Part shown: positions 15,654-24,778 of the stretch, piece by piece
Layout of the letters: the number at the start of each line of letters is the position of its first letter
How positions within the stretch are numbered: the first letter of the stretch is position 1
Assembly (NCBI GenBank): GCA_965227535.1
Contig: OZ245761.1
Span: 2,542,001-2,606,000, forward strand
Direction of reading: 5' to 3'
Length of the DNA stretch: 64,000 nucleotides
Source: SZUA-430 sp965227535
Lineage (GTDB): Bacteria > Pseudomonadota > Alphaproteobacteria > Micropepsales > Micropepsaceae
Program-made: the position numbers and the translations under genes
Notes under the pieces: model-generated
Told to the model about the DNA's origin: nothing
Databases searched by the model: none
Seen by the model: only the letters and a program-made list of their open reading frames with translations

Positions 15654-16649
15654 ATGCAAGCCCTCGACAATCCCGATTCCATCGTGCGTGAAGTTGAACA
15701 CGCCGTCGCCCGCCTCGCTGCCGTCCGCGAAGCGGTCGGCCGTGTCATTTTCGGTCAGCGCGATGTCGTCGACCAGGTCCTGATCACCATGCTCGCGGGC
15801 GGCCACGGTCTGCTCGTCGGCGTCCCCGGTCTCGCGAAAACCAGATTGGTTGACGCGCTGGGCACGGTGCTCGGCATGGCGACCAAACGCGTGCAGTTCA
15901 CGCCCGATCTTATGCCCGCCGACATCGTAGGCTCCGAAGTCCTTGAAGAAGGCGAAGCCGGCCGCCGCTCCTTCCGCTTCATCAAGGGCCCGGTGTTCGC
16001 TCAGCTGTTGATGGCCGACGAAATCAACCGCGCCAGCCCCCGCACGCAATCCGCGCTGCTGCAGGCGATGCAGGAACATCACGTGACGGTCGCGGGTCAG
16101 CGTTACGACCTGCCCCATCCCTTCCACGTGCTCGCGACTCAAAACCCGCTGGAGCAGGAAGGCACCTATCCGCTTCCGGAAGCCCAGCTCGACCGCTTCC
16201 TGCTGCAGATCGACGTCGGCTATCCCGATCTCGACTCCGAACGCCGCGTATTGCTCGCGACCACGGGCGTCGCCGAGGAACAACCGAAAGAAATCATCCG
16301 CGCGCAGGACCTGATGTTCTTCCAACGCCTCGTCCGTTCGATCCCGGTCGGCGAAAAAGTGTTGGAAGCCATCCTCGCCCTCGTCCGCAGCGCGCGCCCC
16401 GAACTCGGCGGCGCCGAAGACATCAAACAACACGTCGCCTGGGGCCCAAGCCCGCGCGCGTCGCAAGCTTTCTCGCTGGCCGTCCGCGCGCGTGCGTTGA
16501 TCGAAGGACGCTATGCGCCGTCGGTCGACGACGTCGTCGCGCTCGCCCCACCCATTTTGCGCCACCGCATGGCGCTGACGTTCGCGGCGCGTGCCGACGG
16601 CGTGACGATGACCGATGTGATCAATCGGCTGACGAGACCGTATTTGTAA
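15654..16649 (+). CDS. MoxR family AAA+ ATPase
   Basis: A 331-aa MoxR-type chaperone ATPase. Walker A is GVPGLAKT (near residue 55), Walker B LLMADEINRASPRTQSALLQ (near 115), sensor 1 LATQNPLEQEGTYPLPEAQL (near 160), and the C-terminal lid helices follow. MoxR proteins act with vWA or DUF58 partners to mature or insert protein complexes, often at the envelope. The ATG at 15654 was preferred because the upstream in-frame stretch crosses an inverted repeat and is proline-rich; a GTG at 15642 is possible. It heads a four-gene rightward module. Confidence 0.92.
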   Translation: MQALDNPDSIVREVEHAVARLAAVREAVGRVIFGQRDVVDQVLITMLAGGHGLLVGVPGLAKTRLVDALGTVLGMATKRVQFTPDLMPADIVGSEVLEEGEAGRRSFRFIKGPVFAQLLMADEINRASPRTQSALLQAMQEHHVTVAGQRYDLPHPFHVLATQNPLEQEGTYPLPEAQLDRFLLQIDVGYPDLDSERRVLLATTGVAEEQPKEIIRAQDLMFFQRLVRSIPVGEKVLEAILALVRSARPELGGAEDIKQHVAWGPSPRASQAFSLAVRARALIEGRYAPSVDDVVALAPPILRHRMALTFAARADGVTMTDVINRLTRPYL

Positions 16650-16697
16650 GTTCGCGCGATCCCATGATCGCAGCACGGCAAGAGGTTTAACCCGGCA

Positions 16698-17630
16698 ATG
16701 GCGAGTTCGGCGTCATCGGTCTTCGGCGCATGGGGTTCCGGCCCCAAGCGCGAAGAAGACATGCGCACGCAAGCCGAACGCCTCGGCGCGCGTCTGCCCG
16801 CGCTGATGATCCAAGCCGAACGTGTCGCCTCCACCGTCGCGCAAGGCGAACACGGACGCCGCCGCGTCGGCCAGGGCGACGCCTTCTGGCAATTCCGCCG
16901 CTTCCGCCAAGAAGATCCATCGACCGCTGTCGACTGGCGTCAATCCGCAAAGTCGCAACATCTCTTCGTGCGCGAACGCGAGTGGGCCGCCGCCGCCAGC
17001 ATCTGGCTCTGGCGCGACGCTTCGCCGTCGATGCATTACAAGTCGCACGTTGCCAGCACCACCAAGGTCGAACGCGCGACGGTTCTCGCGCTGGCCTTCG
17101 CGTCGCTTCTGGTGCGCGGCGGCGAACGCGTCGGCGACCTCAACGACCCGCGCCCTGCTTCAGGCGGCCGCCCCGGCCTCAACCGCTTCGCCTTGCAGAT
17201 GACGCAGCAGATGACGTCGAAGCAAAGCCTTCCGCCGTTGATGCCGCTGCCGCGCTTCTCGCAGATTATCTTGATCAGCGACTGGTTGACGCCGGTCGAA
17301 GGCGTGCTCGACATCCTGCGCCATTACGGTGCGCTGGGCGTGCGCGGTCATTTGATTCAAGTACTCGATCCAGCCGAAGAAGATCTGCCCTTCGACGGCC
17401 GCACCGAATTCGAAGACGTCGAATCGAAAACGCGCATGCTCGCCCGCCGCGCCGAAACGATGCGCGAAGCTTATCTCAATCGCCTGACGGCACTGCGCAC
17501 CGAAGTCGCACAAGCCTGCCGCCGCCAGGACTGGACCTTCGCGAGCCACCGCACCGACCGCCGCCCGCAAGGTGCGCTGCTCGCCGCCTACGCCGCGCTC
17601 TCCGCCCACCGCCCCTTCGAGATGAGGTGA
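16698..17630 (+). CDS. DUF58 domain protein (MoxR partner)
   Basis: A 310-aa soluble protein. The core DUF58 motif FRQEDPSTAVDWRQSAKSQHL lies near residues 67-87 and is followed by VREREWAAAASIWLWRDASP, the start of a vWA-like fold with a DxS metal-site remnant. No membrane helices are seen, unlike longer DUF58 proteins. It is 48 bp after moxR and 4 bp before the BatA-like gene, so it belongs to the same transcript. In such modules the MoxR ATPase is thought to remodel a complex containing the vWA-type partners. Confidence 0.88.
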   Translation: MASSASSVFGAWGSGPKREEDMRTQAERLGARLPALMIQAERVASTVAQGEHGRRRVGQGDAFWQFRRFRQEDPSTAVDWRQSAKSQHLFVREREWAAAASIWLWRDASPSMHYKSHVASTTKVERATVLALAFASLLVRGGERVGDLNDPRPASGGRPGLNRFALQMTQQMTSKQSLPPLMPLPRFSQIILISDWLTPVEGVLDILRHYGALGVRGHLIQVLDPAEEDLPFDGRTEFEDVESKTRMLARRAETMREAYLNRLTALRTEVAQACRRQDWTFASHRTDRRPQGALLAAYAALSAHRPFEMR

Positions 17631-17634
17631 GCGG

Positions 17635-20403
17635 TTGACGGCAATCGGTCCATTGGCGTTTGGCGTTCCGTGGGTCCTGTTCGGACTGATCGCGCTGCCT
17701 GTCATTTGGTGGCTGCTGCGCGTGACGCCGCCGGCGGCGAAGCGCGTCAGCTTTCCTGCCGTGAGACTGCTGCTGGGCATTCCGCAAGCGGAAGAAACGC
17801 CGGCCCACACGCCGCTCTGGCTCTTGATCCTGCGCATGACGATCGCAGCCCTCATCATCCTCGCACTCGCCGACCCGTACCTGAATCCGCAATCGGCCGG
17901 CCTGAAGAAAAGCGCGGTCGTCATCGTCGTCGACAACGGCTGGGCCGCCGCCGCGCGCTGGGACGACCGCATCGGCGCAATGCAAACCATGGCCGCCGAA
18001 GCCGAACGCGACAACCGCCCGCTCGTCGTCGTACCGACCGCGATGAGCGACGCCGCTGTCGTGCTGAAACTCATGTCCGGCTCCGAAGCCCAAGGCGCGG
18101 TGAAATCCGTCGCCCCGCAACCCTTCGGCGTCGATCGTTCCAAAGCGCTCGGCGCACTGAAACGCCTCGGCCTCAACGACAACCCCGACATCATCTGGCT
18201 GACCGACGGCCTCGAGGACGGCAACGCGGCAGACTTCGCACGCGCGCTGTCGGAGATCGGCACCCTGCGCGTCCAAACCGACGACGCGCTCAACGCAGCC
18301 CTCGCCCTCACGCCGCCGACGGCGGACGGCAGCGCTCTCCTCTTCCGCGTCGTCCGCGGCAACGAAGAAGGCGACGTCAAAGGCACGTTGCGCGCGACCG
18401 GCACCCAAGGCCGCTTCCTCGCCACGCAAGATTTCACGCTGCCCGCCGGCCAAAACAGCGTCGCCGTGAAATTCGATCTCGCCACCGAACTGCGCAACGA
18501 CCTCGCCCGCGTCGAAATCGCCGACCGCCAATCGGCAGGCAGCGTCGTCCTCATCGACGAACGCTGGCGCCGCCGCCCCGTCGGCCTCGTCTCCGGCCAA
18601 ACCGTCGACACCGCGCAGCCGCTGCTCTCCGACCTCTTCTATCTGGACCGCGCTCTGCAGCCCTACGCCGAACTCCACCACGGCAAGATCGGCGACCTGG
18701 TGCGCTCGGGCCTATCGGTGCTCGTCCTCGCCGACGTCGGCCAAATCGTCGCCGACGACAAAGCGGCGGTCAGCGAATGGATCGCGCGCGGCGGCGTGCT
18801 CATCCGCTTCGCCGGCCCCAAGCTCGCGTCGCAATCCGACGAACTCATCCCCGGCAAGCTCCGAACCGGCGGCCGCCTCCTCGGCAGCTCCATGTCCTGG
18901 GAAGAACCGCAACGCTTAAGCCCCGACTGGCCCGAAGACAGTCCCTTTGCCGGTCTTCAGACAGCGCCCGATGTCACCATCACGCGCCAAGTGCTGACCG
19001 AACCTGGCGCCGGCACCGACATCCGCACCTGGGCGCAACTCGGCGACGGCACGCCGCTCGTCACCGCCATGCGCCAAGAGAAGGGCTGGATCATCCTCTT
19101 CCACGTCACCGCGAACACCGCCTGGTCGTCGCTGCCCATCTCGGGCCTCTTCGTCGACATGCTCCGCCGCACCGTCGCGCTGTCGTCCGGCGTCACCGGC
19201 GACGACCCCGCCGCGAGCGCCGCATTGGGTCCATTGGTTCCCGCCGAAACCCTCGACGGCTTCGGCCGCCTGGGCGCACCAGCAGCCTCCGCCTTACCGA
19301 TGCGCGCCGCAGAGTTCGACGGTGTCCCGCCCGGACCGCAACATCCGCCGGGCTTCTACGGCGACGGCGGCGTGCGCCGCGCGTTCAACCTCTTCAAGGC
19401 CGACGCCGCGCTGAAACCGTTGCCCGCGCTGCCCGCCGGTGTCGAGCTTGCAACATTTGGCTTGCGGCAAGCGCTTGAGCTTAAATACGTGCTGATGGCA
19501 CTGGCAATCGCATTGGCGCTCATCGACCTGGTCGCGGGATTGATCCTGCGCGGCCTCGTTGCCGTGCCGCGCCTGCCCGTGCGCGCGGCAACGACGGCGC
19601 TCGTCGCCGTCGCGCTGCTCGTGCCGCAAGTTCACGACGCGCGCGCCGACGACGCCTTCGCGATGAAGGCCTCGCTCAACTACCGCCTCGGCTATGTCCT
19701 GACCGGCGATCCCGAAGTCGACGCGATGAGCCGAGCGGGCCTAAAAGGCCTGACGCGCATTCTGAAAGAACGCACCGCCGTCGAACCGGGCGAGCCGATG
19801 GCCGTCGACATCGAGTCCGACGAGATCGCGTTCTTCCCGCTTCTCTATTGGCCGGTGACGACCAGCCAATCGCAACTCTCCGCCCGCGCGCTCGACAAGG
19901 TCGACACCTTCATGCGCAACGGCGGCACGATCGTCTTTGACACGCGCGACCAAGACACCGCACTCCCGCTCACCACAGGCCGCACGGCAAGCGGTTCGCA
20001 GATCCTGCGCCGCATGCTCTCCGGCCTCGACATCCCGCCGCTGCAGCCGCTGAACCAAGAACACGTCCTCACGCGCGCCTTCTATCTCCTGCGCGAATAC
20101 CCCGGCCGCTGGGCCTCGGGCCGCGTCTGGGTCGAAGCGCAGAACGCCGCCACCGACGGTCAAGCCGCAGCGACCACCGCCTCCGACGGCGTCTCGCCGA
20201 TCATCGTCGGCGGCGCGGACTGGGCCGCCGCTTGGGCGGAAGACGACCAAGGCCGTCCGCTCGCCGCCGTCGTTCCCGGCGGCGACCGCCAGCGCGAAAT
20301 CGCGATGCGCTTCGGCGTAAACCTCGTGATGTACACGCTCACCGGCAACTACAAGACCGACCAGGTCCACGTCGAACACATCCTCGAACGCTTAGGCCAA
20401 TAG
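17635..20403 (+). CDS. BatA N-terminal / DUF4159 membrane protein
   Basis: A 922-aa protein. Residues 1-80 form the BatA-type double-helix anchor (VLFGLIALPVIWWLLR, then LLILRMTIAALIILALADPY). The central part contains a degenerate vWA-like segment (VIVVDNGWAAAARWDD) and beta-rich repeats. Two further membrane helices lie near 615-670. The last 240 residues are a DUF4159 domain (LNYRLGYVLTGDPEVDAMSR, then FFPLLYWPVT). A TTG start at 17635 is supported by the GAGGTG immediately upstream and by the helix starting right after it. Fold content suggests a periplasmic complex partner of the MoxR and DUF58 proteins. Confidence 0.88.
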   Translation: MTAIGPLAFGVPWVLFGLIALPVIWWLLRVTPPAAKRVSFPAVRLLLGIPQAEETPAHTPLWLLILRMTIAALIILALADPYLNPQSAGLKKSAVVIVVDNGWAAAARWDDRIGAMQTMAAEAERDNRPLVVVPTAMSDAAVVLKLMSGSEAQGAVKSVAPQPFGVDRSKALGALKRLGLNDNPDIIWLTDGLEDGNAADFARALSEIGTLRVQTDDALNAALALTPPTADGSALLFRVVRGNEEGDVKGTLRATGTQGRFLATQDFTLPAGQNSVAVKFDLATELRNDLARVEIADRQSAGSVVLIDERWRRRPVGLVSGQTVDTAQPLLSDLFYLDRALQPYAELHHGKIGDLVRSGLSVLVLADVGQIVADDKAAVSEWIARGGVLIRFAGPKLASQSDELIPGKLRTGGRLLGSSMSWEEPQRLSPDWPEDSPFAGLQTAPDVTITRQVLTEPGAGTDIRTWAQLGDGTPLVTAMRQEKGWIILFHVTANTAWSSLPISGLFVDMLRRTVALSSGVTGDDPAASAALGPLVPAETLDGFGRLGAPAASALPMRAAEFDGVPPGPQHPPGFYGDGGVRRAFNLFKADAALKPLPALPAGVELATFGLRQALELKYVLMALAIALALIDLVAGLILRGLVAVPRLPVRAATTALVAVALLVPQVHDARADDAFAMKASLNYRLGYVLTGDPEVDAMSRAGLKGLTRILKERTAVEPGEPMAVDIESDEIAFFPLLYWPVTTSQSQLSARALDKVDTFMRNGGTIVFDTRDQDTALPLTTGRTASGSQILRRMLSGLDIPPLQPLNQEHVLTRAFYLLREYPGRWASGRVWVEAQNAATDGQAAATTASDGVSPIIVGGADWAAAWAEDDQGRPLAAVVPGGDRQREIAMRFGVNLVMYTLTGNYKTDQVHVEHILERLGQ

Positions 20404-20405
20404 CC

Positions 20406-22475
20406 ATGGCGCTCGACGTCGTCTTCGTCCCCCATCTGCCGCTGATCTGGATTCTCGTCCTGACGGTGTTGAGCGTCGCGTTGGTCGGCGCGGGCCTGCT
20501 GCTGCGCGCACCCGGCGCCTGGTGGCGCGCCGCCGCGATGTTGGGCGCGCTGCTCGTGCTCGCGAACCCGGCGATCGTCGAGGAAGAACGCAAAGGCCTA
20601 CCCGACGTCGCCGTCATCGTCGCCGACCAAACGCAAAGCCAAGCGATCGGCGACCGCTCGAAAACCGTCGACGACACCGTGACCAAGCTCCGTGAAAAAC
20701 TGGAGCAGCAAAAGGACCTCGACGTCCGCGTCATCACCGTCACCGAAGACCGCCGCAACGCACGCGAAGGCGGCACCTCCCTCTTCGGCCCGCTCGCCGA
20801 CGCCTTCGCCGACGTTCCGTCCGACCGCATCGCGGGCGCCATCCTCGTCACCGACGGCCAAGTCCATGACGTACCGACGGGCGCCGCCGCCAAACCCGCC
20901 TACCCGCTGCACGCGCTCCTCACCGGCCAACCGAACGAGAAGGACCGCAAGCTCACCGTCGTGCAGGCGCCGCGCTATGGCATCGTAAACGAGCCGCTGA
21001 AATTCACCGTGCGCGTCGACGACTTCGGCATCGAAGGCCAAGCCCAAGCCGAACTCACCATCCGCATCGACGGCAAAGTCACCGCGCTCGAAACCGCGCG
21101 CACCGGCGAAGACACGCCGCTCGACATCACGCTGCCCCACGGCGGCGAGAACGTGATCGAGATCGAAGCGAGCGCCGGCCCCAGCGAACTGACGCTCCTC
21201 AACAACCGCGCCGCCGTGGTGACGAACGGCGTGCGCGACCAGCTGCGCGTCCTCCTCGTCTCCGGCGAACCGCACGCGGGTGAGCGCACGCTGCGCAACC
21301 TGCTCAAAGCCGACCCGTCGGTCTCCCTCGTCCACTTCACCATTCTGCGCCCACCGGAAAAGCAGGACGGCACGCCGGTCGAAGAACTGTCGCTCATCGC
21401 GTTCCCGACGCGAGAGCTCTTCGACGAGAAGCTGAACGAGTTCAACCTCATCATCTTCGACCGCTATCAGCGCCGCGGTGTCTTGCCACTCGCCTACTAC
21501 GAAAACGTCGCGCGCTACGTCGAGAACGGCGGCGCATTGCTCGTCGCGTCAGGCCCCGAGTTCAGCGAACCGCTCAGCCTCTACCGCTCGCCGCTCGCCT
21601 CCGTGCTGCCGGCCGAACCCGTCGAACGCGTGATCGAGCAAGGCTACAAGCCGCGCCTCACCAGCGCCGGCGAACGCCACCCCGTCACCGCCGGCCTGCC
21701 CGGCGCGAACACCAAAGACAAAGAGCCAACCTGGGGCCGCTGGTTCCGCCTCGTGCAGGCGACGGTGCTCGGCGGCCAAACGCTGATGAGCGGCCCGGAA
21801 CAACAACCGCTGCTCGTCCTCAACCGCGTGCAACAAGGCCGCGTCGCGCTGCTGCTCTCCGACCACGCGTGGCTCTGGACGCGCGGCTACGAAGGCGGCG
21901 GCCCGCAAGCCGAACTCCTGCGCCGCCTCGCGCACTGGCTGATGAAGGAGCCCGACCTCGAAGAAGAACGCCTCACCGGCACGATCAGCGGCGACCGCCT
22001 CATCGTCACGCGCCGCACGATGGCCGAACGCGCCGCGCAAGTCGAAGTCACGTACCCGACGGGCCGCATCGAAAAAGTGAACCTGACGCCCACCGCCGAC
22101 GGCGCCTTCTCCGGCACGATCAAAGCGGAAGAGATGGGCCTCTACCGCCTGCGCGACGGCAACCTAAGCGCCGTCGCAGCGGCGGGCCCGTTGAACCCGC
22201 GCGAACTTTCCGACGTGCGCGCGACGGATAAAATCCTAAAGCCCGTCACCGACGCGGCCGAAGGCGGCATCCACTGGATCAAGCGCGACGGCATTCCCGA
22301 AATCCGCCGCACGAAACCCGGCCGCGCCGCCGCCGACGCGAATTGGATCGGCCTGCGCGCCAACGAAGCCTACGCGGTGGCGTCGACGCGCCAGACCCCG
22401 CTGTTCCACCCGGCGTTAGCGCTGGTGCTCATCATCGGTGGACTCATGTTAGGCTGGCGCCGCGAAGGCCGCTGA
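20406..22475 (+). CDS. Membrane protein with class I glutamine-amidotransferase-like fold
   Basis: A 689-aa protein beginning 2 bp after the previous stop. Two N-terminal helices (LIWILVLTVLSVALVGAGLLL and the AAMLGALLVLANPAI segment) and one C-terminal helix (LALVLIIGGLMLG) bracket a large periplasmic region. That region contains a VAVIVADQTQSQ segment with vWA character and a GATase1-like stretch (FNLIIFDRYQRRGVLP, YVENGGALLVASGPEF). No amidotransferase Cys-His-Glu triad is evident, so enzymatic activity is doubtful. It is the usual last member of the alphaproteobacterial moxR-DUF58-DUF4159 module. Confidence 0.85.
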   Translation: MALDVVFVPHLPLIWILVLTVLSVALVGAGLLLRAPGAWWRAAAMLGALLVLANPAIVEEERKGLPDVAVIVADQTQSQAIGDRSKTVDDTVTKLREKLEQQKDLDVRVITVTEDRRNAREGGTSLFGPLADAFADVPSDRIAGAILVTDGQVHDVPTGAAAKPAYPLHALLTGQPNEKDRKLTVVQAPRYGIVNEPLKFTVRVDDFGIEGQAQAELTIRIDGKVTALETARTGEDTPLDITLPHGGENVIEIEASAGPSELTLLNNRAAVVTNGVRDQLRVLLVSGEPHAGERTLRNLLKADPSVSLVHFTILRPPEKQDGTPVEELSLIAFPTRELFDEKLNEFNLIIFDRYQRRGVLPLAYYENVARYVENGGALLVASGPEFSEPLSLYRSPLASVLPAEPVERVIEQGYKPRLTSAGERHPVTAGLPGANTKDKEPTWGRWFRLVQATVLGGQTLMSGPEQQPLLVLNRVQQGRVALLLSDHAWLWTRGYEGGGPQAELLRRLAHWLMKEPDLEEERLTGTISGDRLIVTRRTMAERAAQVEVTYPTGRIEKVNLTPTADGAFSGTIKAEEMGLYRLRDGNLSAVAAAGPLNPRELSDVRATDKILKPVTDAAEGGIHWIKRDGIPEIRRTKPGRAAADANWIGLRANEAYAVASTRQTPLFHPALALVLIIGGLMLGWRREGR

Positions 22476-22569
22476 GAACAGCCGTTTACCGAACCCCGCG
22501 TCAATCCGCCGACCGACCGCGCGCCCCAAAAAGGCTACGAGGCGGCCAACAGCCAAACGAGATCGTACG

Positions 22570-22785
22570 ATGAAAAAGAAAAAGGGCCTCGCCGCCCCCT
22601 ACGCCCAATTGACCAAGGACATCCGCTTCGAAGGCACCTACGAAGTCTTCGTGCCCGTCCCCGAACGCATCAAGCCTCACCGCGTCCCGCTGCAATTCGA
22701 ATCGGAAGCCGCAGCCCAAAGCTGGATCCACAGCCCCGAAGGCGAAGACGCCATCGCCCAAATCCTCTCCGCCGCCGTCGCGTAG
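22570..22785 (+). CDS. Small cytosolic hypothetical protein
   Basis: A 71-aa protein starting MKKKKGLAAPYAQLTKDIRF, with a predicted beta-beta-helix arrangement and a conserved-looking EAAAQSWIHSPEGEDAIAQI C-terminal helix. I do not recognise the family. It stands alone, 94 bp after the envelope module. Codon use matches its neighbours and there is no signal peptide, which favours a real gene. Confidence 0.65.
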   Translation: MKKKKGLAAPYAQLTKDIRFEGTYEVFVPVPERIKPHRVPLQFESEAAAQSWIHSPEGEDAIAQILSAAVA

Positions 22786-22839
22786 TCAACGCACGTTTAC
22801 CACCGGCGGGCCTGCCCGCCGAAGCCCTGGGCGGAGGCG

Positions 22840-22865
22840 GGAACGAAACCGGCCCTGTGATCGTT
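22840..22865 (+). promoter_or_regulatory. EcfG-type general stress promoter
   Basis: GGAAC (22840-22844), 17-bp spacer, CGTT (22862-22865): an exact match to the alphaproteobacterial sigma-EcfG consensus GGAAC-N16/17-CGTT. It is 69 bp upstream of the 28-aa membrane protein gene and points toward it. Confidence 0.65.
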
Positions 22866-22934
22866 TGTTCCTTGTGGGAGTGCCGAACGCCTTGCGCACG
22901 CGCGCGTTTAGGCCGGCACTCATAGGAGCCCGAC

Positions 22935-23021
22935 ATGGATCTCACGACCCTTCTCGTTATCGTGGTTGTCGTTCTTTTGCTTGGCGGCGGCGGCTATTAC
23001 GGCCGTGGACGCTGGTACTAG
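22935..23021 (+). CDS. 28-aa single-helix membrane protein
   Basis: A very short gene: ATG at 22935, TAG at 23019-23021. After MDLTT comes one hydrophobic helix (LLVIVVVVLLL), then GGGGYYGRGRWY at the C terminus. Tiny proteins ending in a Gly-rich, YYGR/RW motif after one helix recur in alphaproteobacteria. The ribosome site GGAG (22925-22928) is well placed, an exact EcfG-type promoter lies 69 bp upstream, and a terminator-like hairpin follows 14 bp after the stop. These three signals make this a convincing gene despite its size. Function is unknown; stress-induced membrane role is inferred from the promoter. Confidence 0.75.
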   Translation: MDLTTLLVIVVVVLLLGGGGYYGRGRWY

Positions 23022-23035
23022 ACGAAGCACACCCG

Positions 23036-23064
23036 GGCGCCGCTTGATCTGACAAGGCGGCGCC
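23036..23064 (+). terminator. Hairpin terminator after the 28-aa gene
   Basis: GGCGCCGC (23036-23043) pairs perfectly with GCGGCGCC (23057-23064) across a 13-nt loop. The tail is only moderately T-rich (ATTCTT about 6 bp further on), so termination may be partial. Confidence 0.5.
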
Positions 23065-23141
23065 GCCGCATTCTTAACGCGAGACGCACCGCCTGCTAAA
23101 ACCTCGAGCGCAAACCATCGCGCACGAGGAAGTGCAGGCCT

Positions 23142-23603
23142 ATGCCCAAGATCGACATCGCAGCGGTCCCCGAACGCAAAGGCTGCCCCTACCCAAAACC
23201 GTTCGACGCGCCGCACACCGAACGCGTGCGCCAGAAACTCGGCAACGCCGGCGGCCTCACCGACTTCGGCGTGAACCTGATGCGCCTGCCGCCGGGCAAC
23301 TGGTCGAGCCAACGCCACTGGCACACCCACGAAGACGAATTCGTCTACGTCCTCGAAGGCGAACTGACACTGATCGAAGACGAAGGCGAAACCATCCTAC
23401 GCGCAGGCGACTGCGCGACGTTCCCAAAGAACACCGGCAACGGCCACCACCTCATCAACAAATCAAACAAGACGGCGACCTACCTGGAAGTCGGCTCCCG
23501 CCACCCCGAAGACATCACCACCTGCTCCGACATCGACATGATGAGCACAAACGCCGACGGCCGCTTCACCCACAAAGACGGCACGCCGTATCCGGACGGT
23601 TGA
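23142..23603 (+). CDS. Cupin domain protein
   Basis: A 153-aa single-domain cupin. Motif 1 is HWHTHEDEFVYVLEGELTL (near residues 64-82), supplying two His and one Glu metal ligands, and motif 2 is FPKNTGNGHHLINKSN (near 109) with the last His. The N-terminal GCPYPKPFDAP stretch and the tail DIDMMSTNADGRFTHKDGTP match a common proteobacterial group of small cupins of unknown substrate. It stands between the small membrane gene and a palindromic repeat, without operon partners. Confidence 0.88.
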   Translation: MPKIDIAAVPERKGCPYPKPFDAPHTERVRQKLGNAGGLTDFGVNLMRLPPGNWSSQRHWHTHEDEFVYVLEGELTLIEDEGETILRAGDCATFPKNTGNGHHLINKSNKTATYLEVGSRHPEDITTCSDIDMMSTNADGRFTHKDGTPYPDG

Positions 23604-23637
23604 TCGAAGAGCACCGCCAAGACGAGATGGCCAAAGC

Positions 23638-23736
23638 CCTGGGAGCGCGGGCGTCCCGCCCGCTCTTCGAGCCTCTCCACAAACGCAAACTTCACGTAGA
23701 ATCACAAAGAGCGGGCGGGACGCCCGCGCTCCCAGG
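23638..23736. repeat. Inverted GC-rich palindrome pair
   Basis: Arms 23638-23667 and 23707-23736 are perfect 30-bp inverted copies (GGGAGCGCGGGCGTCCCGCC core); each arm is internally palindromic as well. It fills the gap between the cupin gene and the next secreted protein. It is another member of the dispersed intergenic palindrome class. Confidence 0.85.
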
Positions 23737-23748
23737 ACAAGAGCCCAC

Positions 23749-24207
23749 ATGAAAACGACGCTGCTCACGATCGCCGCCCTACTGCTCACAACAACAACCA
23801 CCTGGGCGGCCCCCATAACCATCCCCGACAAAGACCTCGCCGCCACCCTCGACGCGCACGTGAAGGCCGTCCAATCCCGCGACCTCCCCGCGCTGGAAAA
23901 AACAATCACCACCGGCGAAACGCTCGACCTCATCCTCCCAAACGGCAAGCGCATGACGACGCGCGCCGAATACGTCGACCTCCACCGCGACTGGTTCAAA
24001 GAAACAAACTGGACCTGGAAACTAGAACCCCTCGCCGTCCCGACAGGAGGCGACATGGCCATCATCACCGCCCGCACCCACTACGAAGAACGCGAAGGCA
24101 CGAAAACGACAGCGACCGAAAACTACCTCTCCCTCGCCTTTCGCAAAGAAGCCAACACCTGGCGCCTAGTTCACGATCAGAACACGCGCACAACCTCTGC
24201 ACCTTGA
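23749..24207 (+). CDS. Secreted NTF2-like (DUF4440/SnoaL-type) protein
   Basis: A 152-aa protein with a Sec signal peptide (hydrophobic 4-19, cleavage likely at AWA-AP near residue 20). The mature domain has the NTF2-like order of helices and strands: LDAHVKAVQSRDLPALEKT, the LILPNGKRMTTRAEYVDLH loop, MAIITARTHYEER and a final WRLVHDQNTR strand typical of the DUF4440 group. Catalytic residues cannot be assigned. It converges on the GNAT gene 25 bp away. Confidence 0.75.
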   Translation: MKTTLLTIAALLLTTTTTWAAPITIPDKDLAATLDAHVKAVQSRDLPALEKTITTGETLDLILPNGKRMTTRAEYVDLHRDWFKETNWTWKLEPLAVPTGGDMAIITARTHYEEREGTKTTATENYLSLAFRKEANTWRLVHDQNTRTTSAP

Positions 24208-24232
24208 AGTCCGCGTCGCTCTGAGGGCCGTC

Positions 24233-24775
24233 TCACGCCCCGCGCACGCCGAGCGCACATCCCGGCGCCGCGACCGCCTCGTCCAGCCGCGCCTTGCGGA
24301 TCTCGCCCGCCATCGCATCGAGCGCCCCCTCGACCAGCGCCAACCCCAAAACGCGCGAAAGATCCACCGGCCCCGGCATCGTGATGCGGCCATAAGGCTG
24401 AATGCGTTTGAACCCGGCGCGCCCGTAATAGGGCTCATCCCCCACCAGCACGACGGCGCGATGGCCCGCCTCCCGCGCGGCGGCCAAACTCGTGTTCATA
24501 AGCGCGAGCGCAATGCCCTGCCCCTGCCGGTCGGCGACGATCGCGATCGGCCCCAACATCAACGCCGCCTGCCCGCCGATCATCACCGGCCAATAACGCA
24601 CCGTGCCGACGATGCGCGCGTCCTCCAGCGCCACGAAGGACAGCGCCGCGACCGGCTTCACCCCTTCGCGCAGACGATAGGCCGTCTTCGCATAACGCCC
24701 GGGACCGAACGCCGCCGCCACGATCGCATCGCACGCGGCGGTGTCGGCGGCAGTCTCAAGCCGGATCAATGCCAT
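24233..24775 (-). CDS. GNAT family N-acetyltransferase (YhbS-like)
   Basis: A 180-aa acetyltransferase. The acetyl-CoA pyrophosphate loop R/QxxGxG/A appears as VADRQGQGIALALM near residue 86, preceded by strand MLGPIAIV, and the later VVLVGDEPYYGRAGFKRI block is characteristic of YhbS-type proteins. The substrate is unknown. It begins 3 bp after the stop of the DUF1003 gene, so the two are probably co-transcribed leftward. Confidence 0.87.
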   Translation of the reverse strand: MALIRLETAADTAACDAIVAAAFGPGRYAKTAYRLREGVKPVAALSFVALEDARIVGTVRYWPVMIGGQAALMLGPIAIVADRQGQGIALALMNTSLAAAREAGHRAVVLVGDEPYYGRAGFKRIQPYGRITMPGPVDLSRVLGLALVEGALDAMAGEIRKARLDEAVAAPGCALGVRGA

Positions 24776-24778
24776 CGC

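Noticed and set aside
22935..23021. Chance hydrophobic frame
   Set aside because: I kept it as a gene because promoter, ribosome site and terminator signals all agree with the frame.
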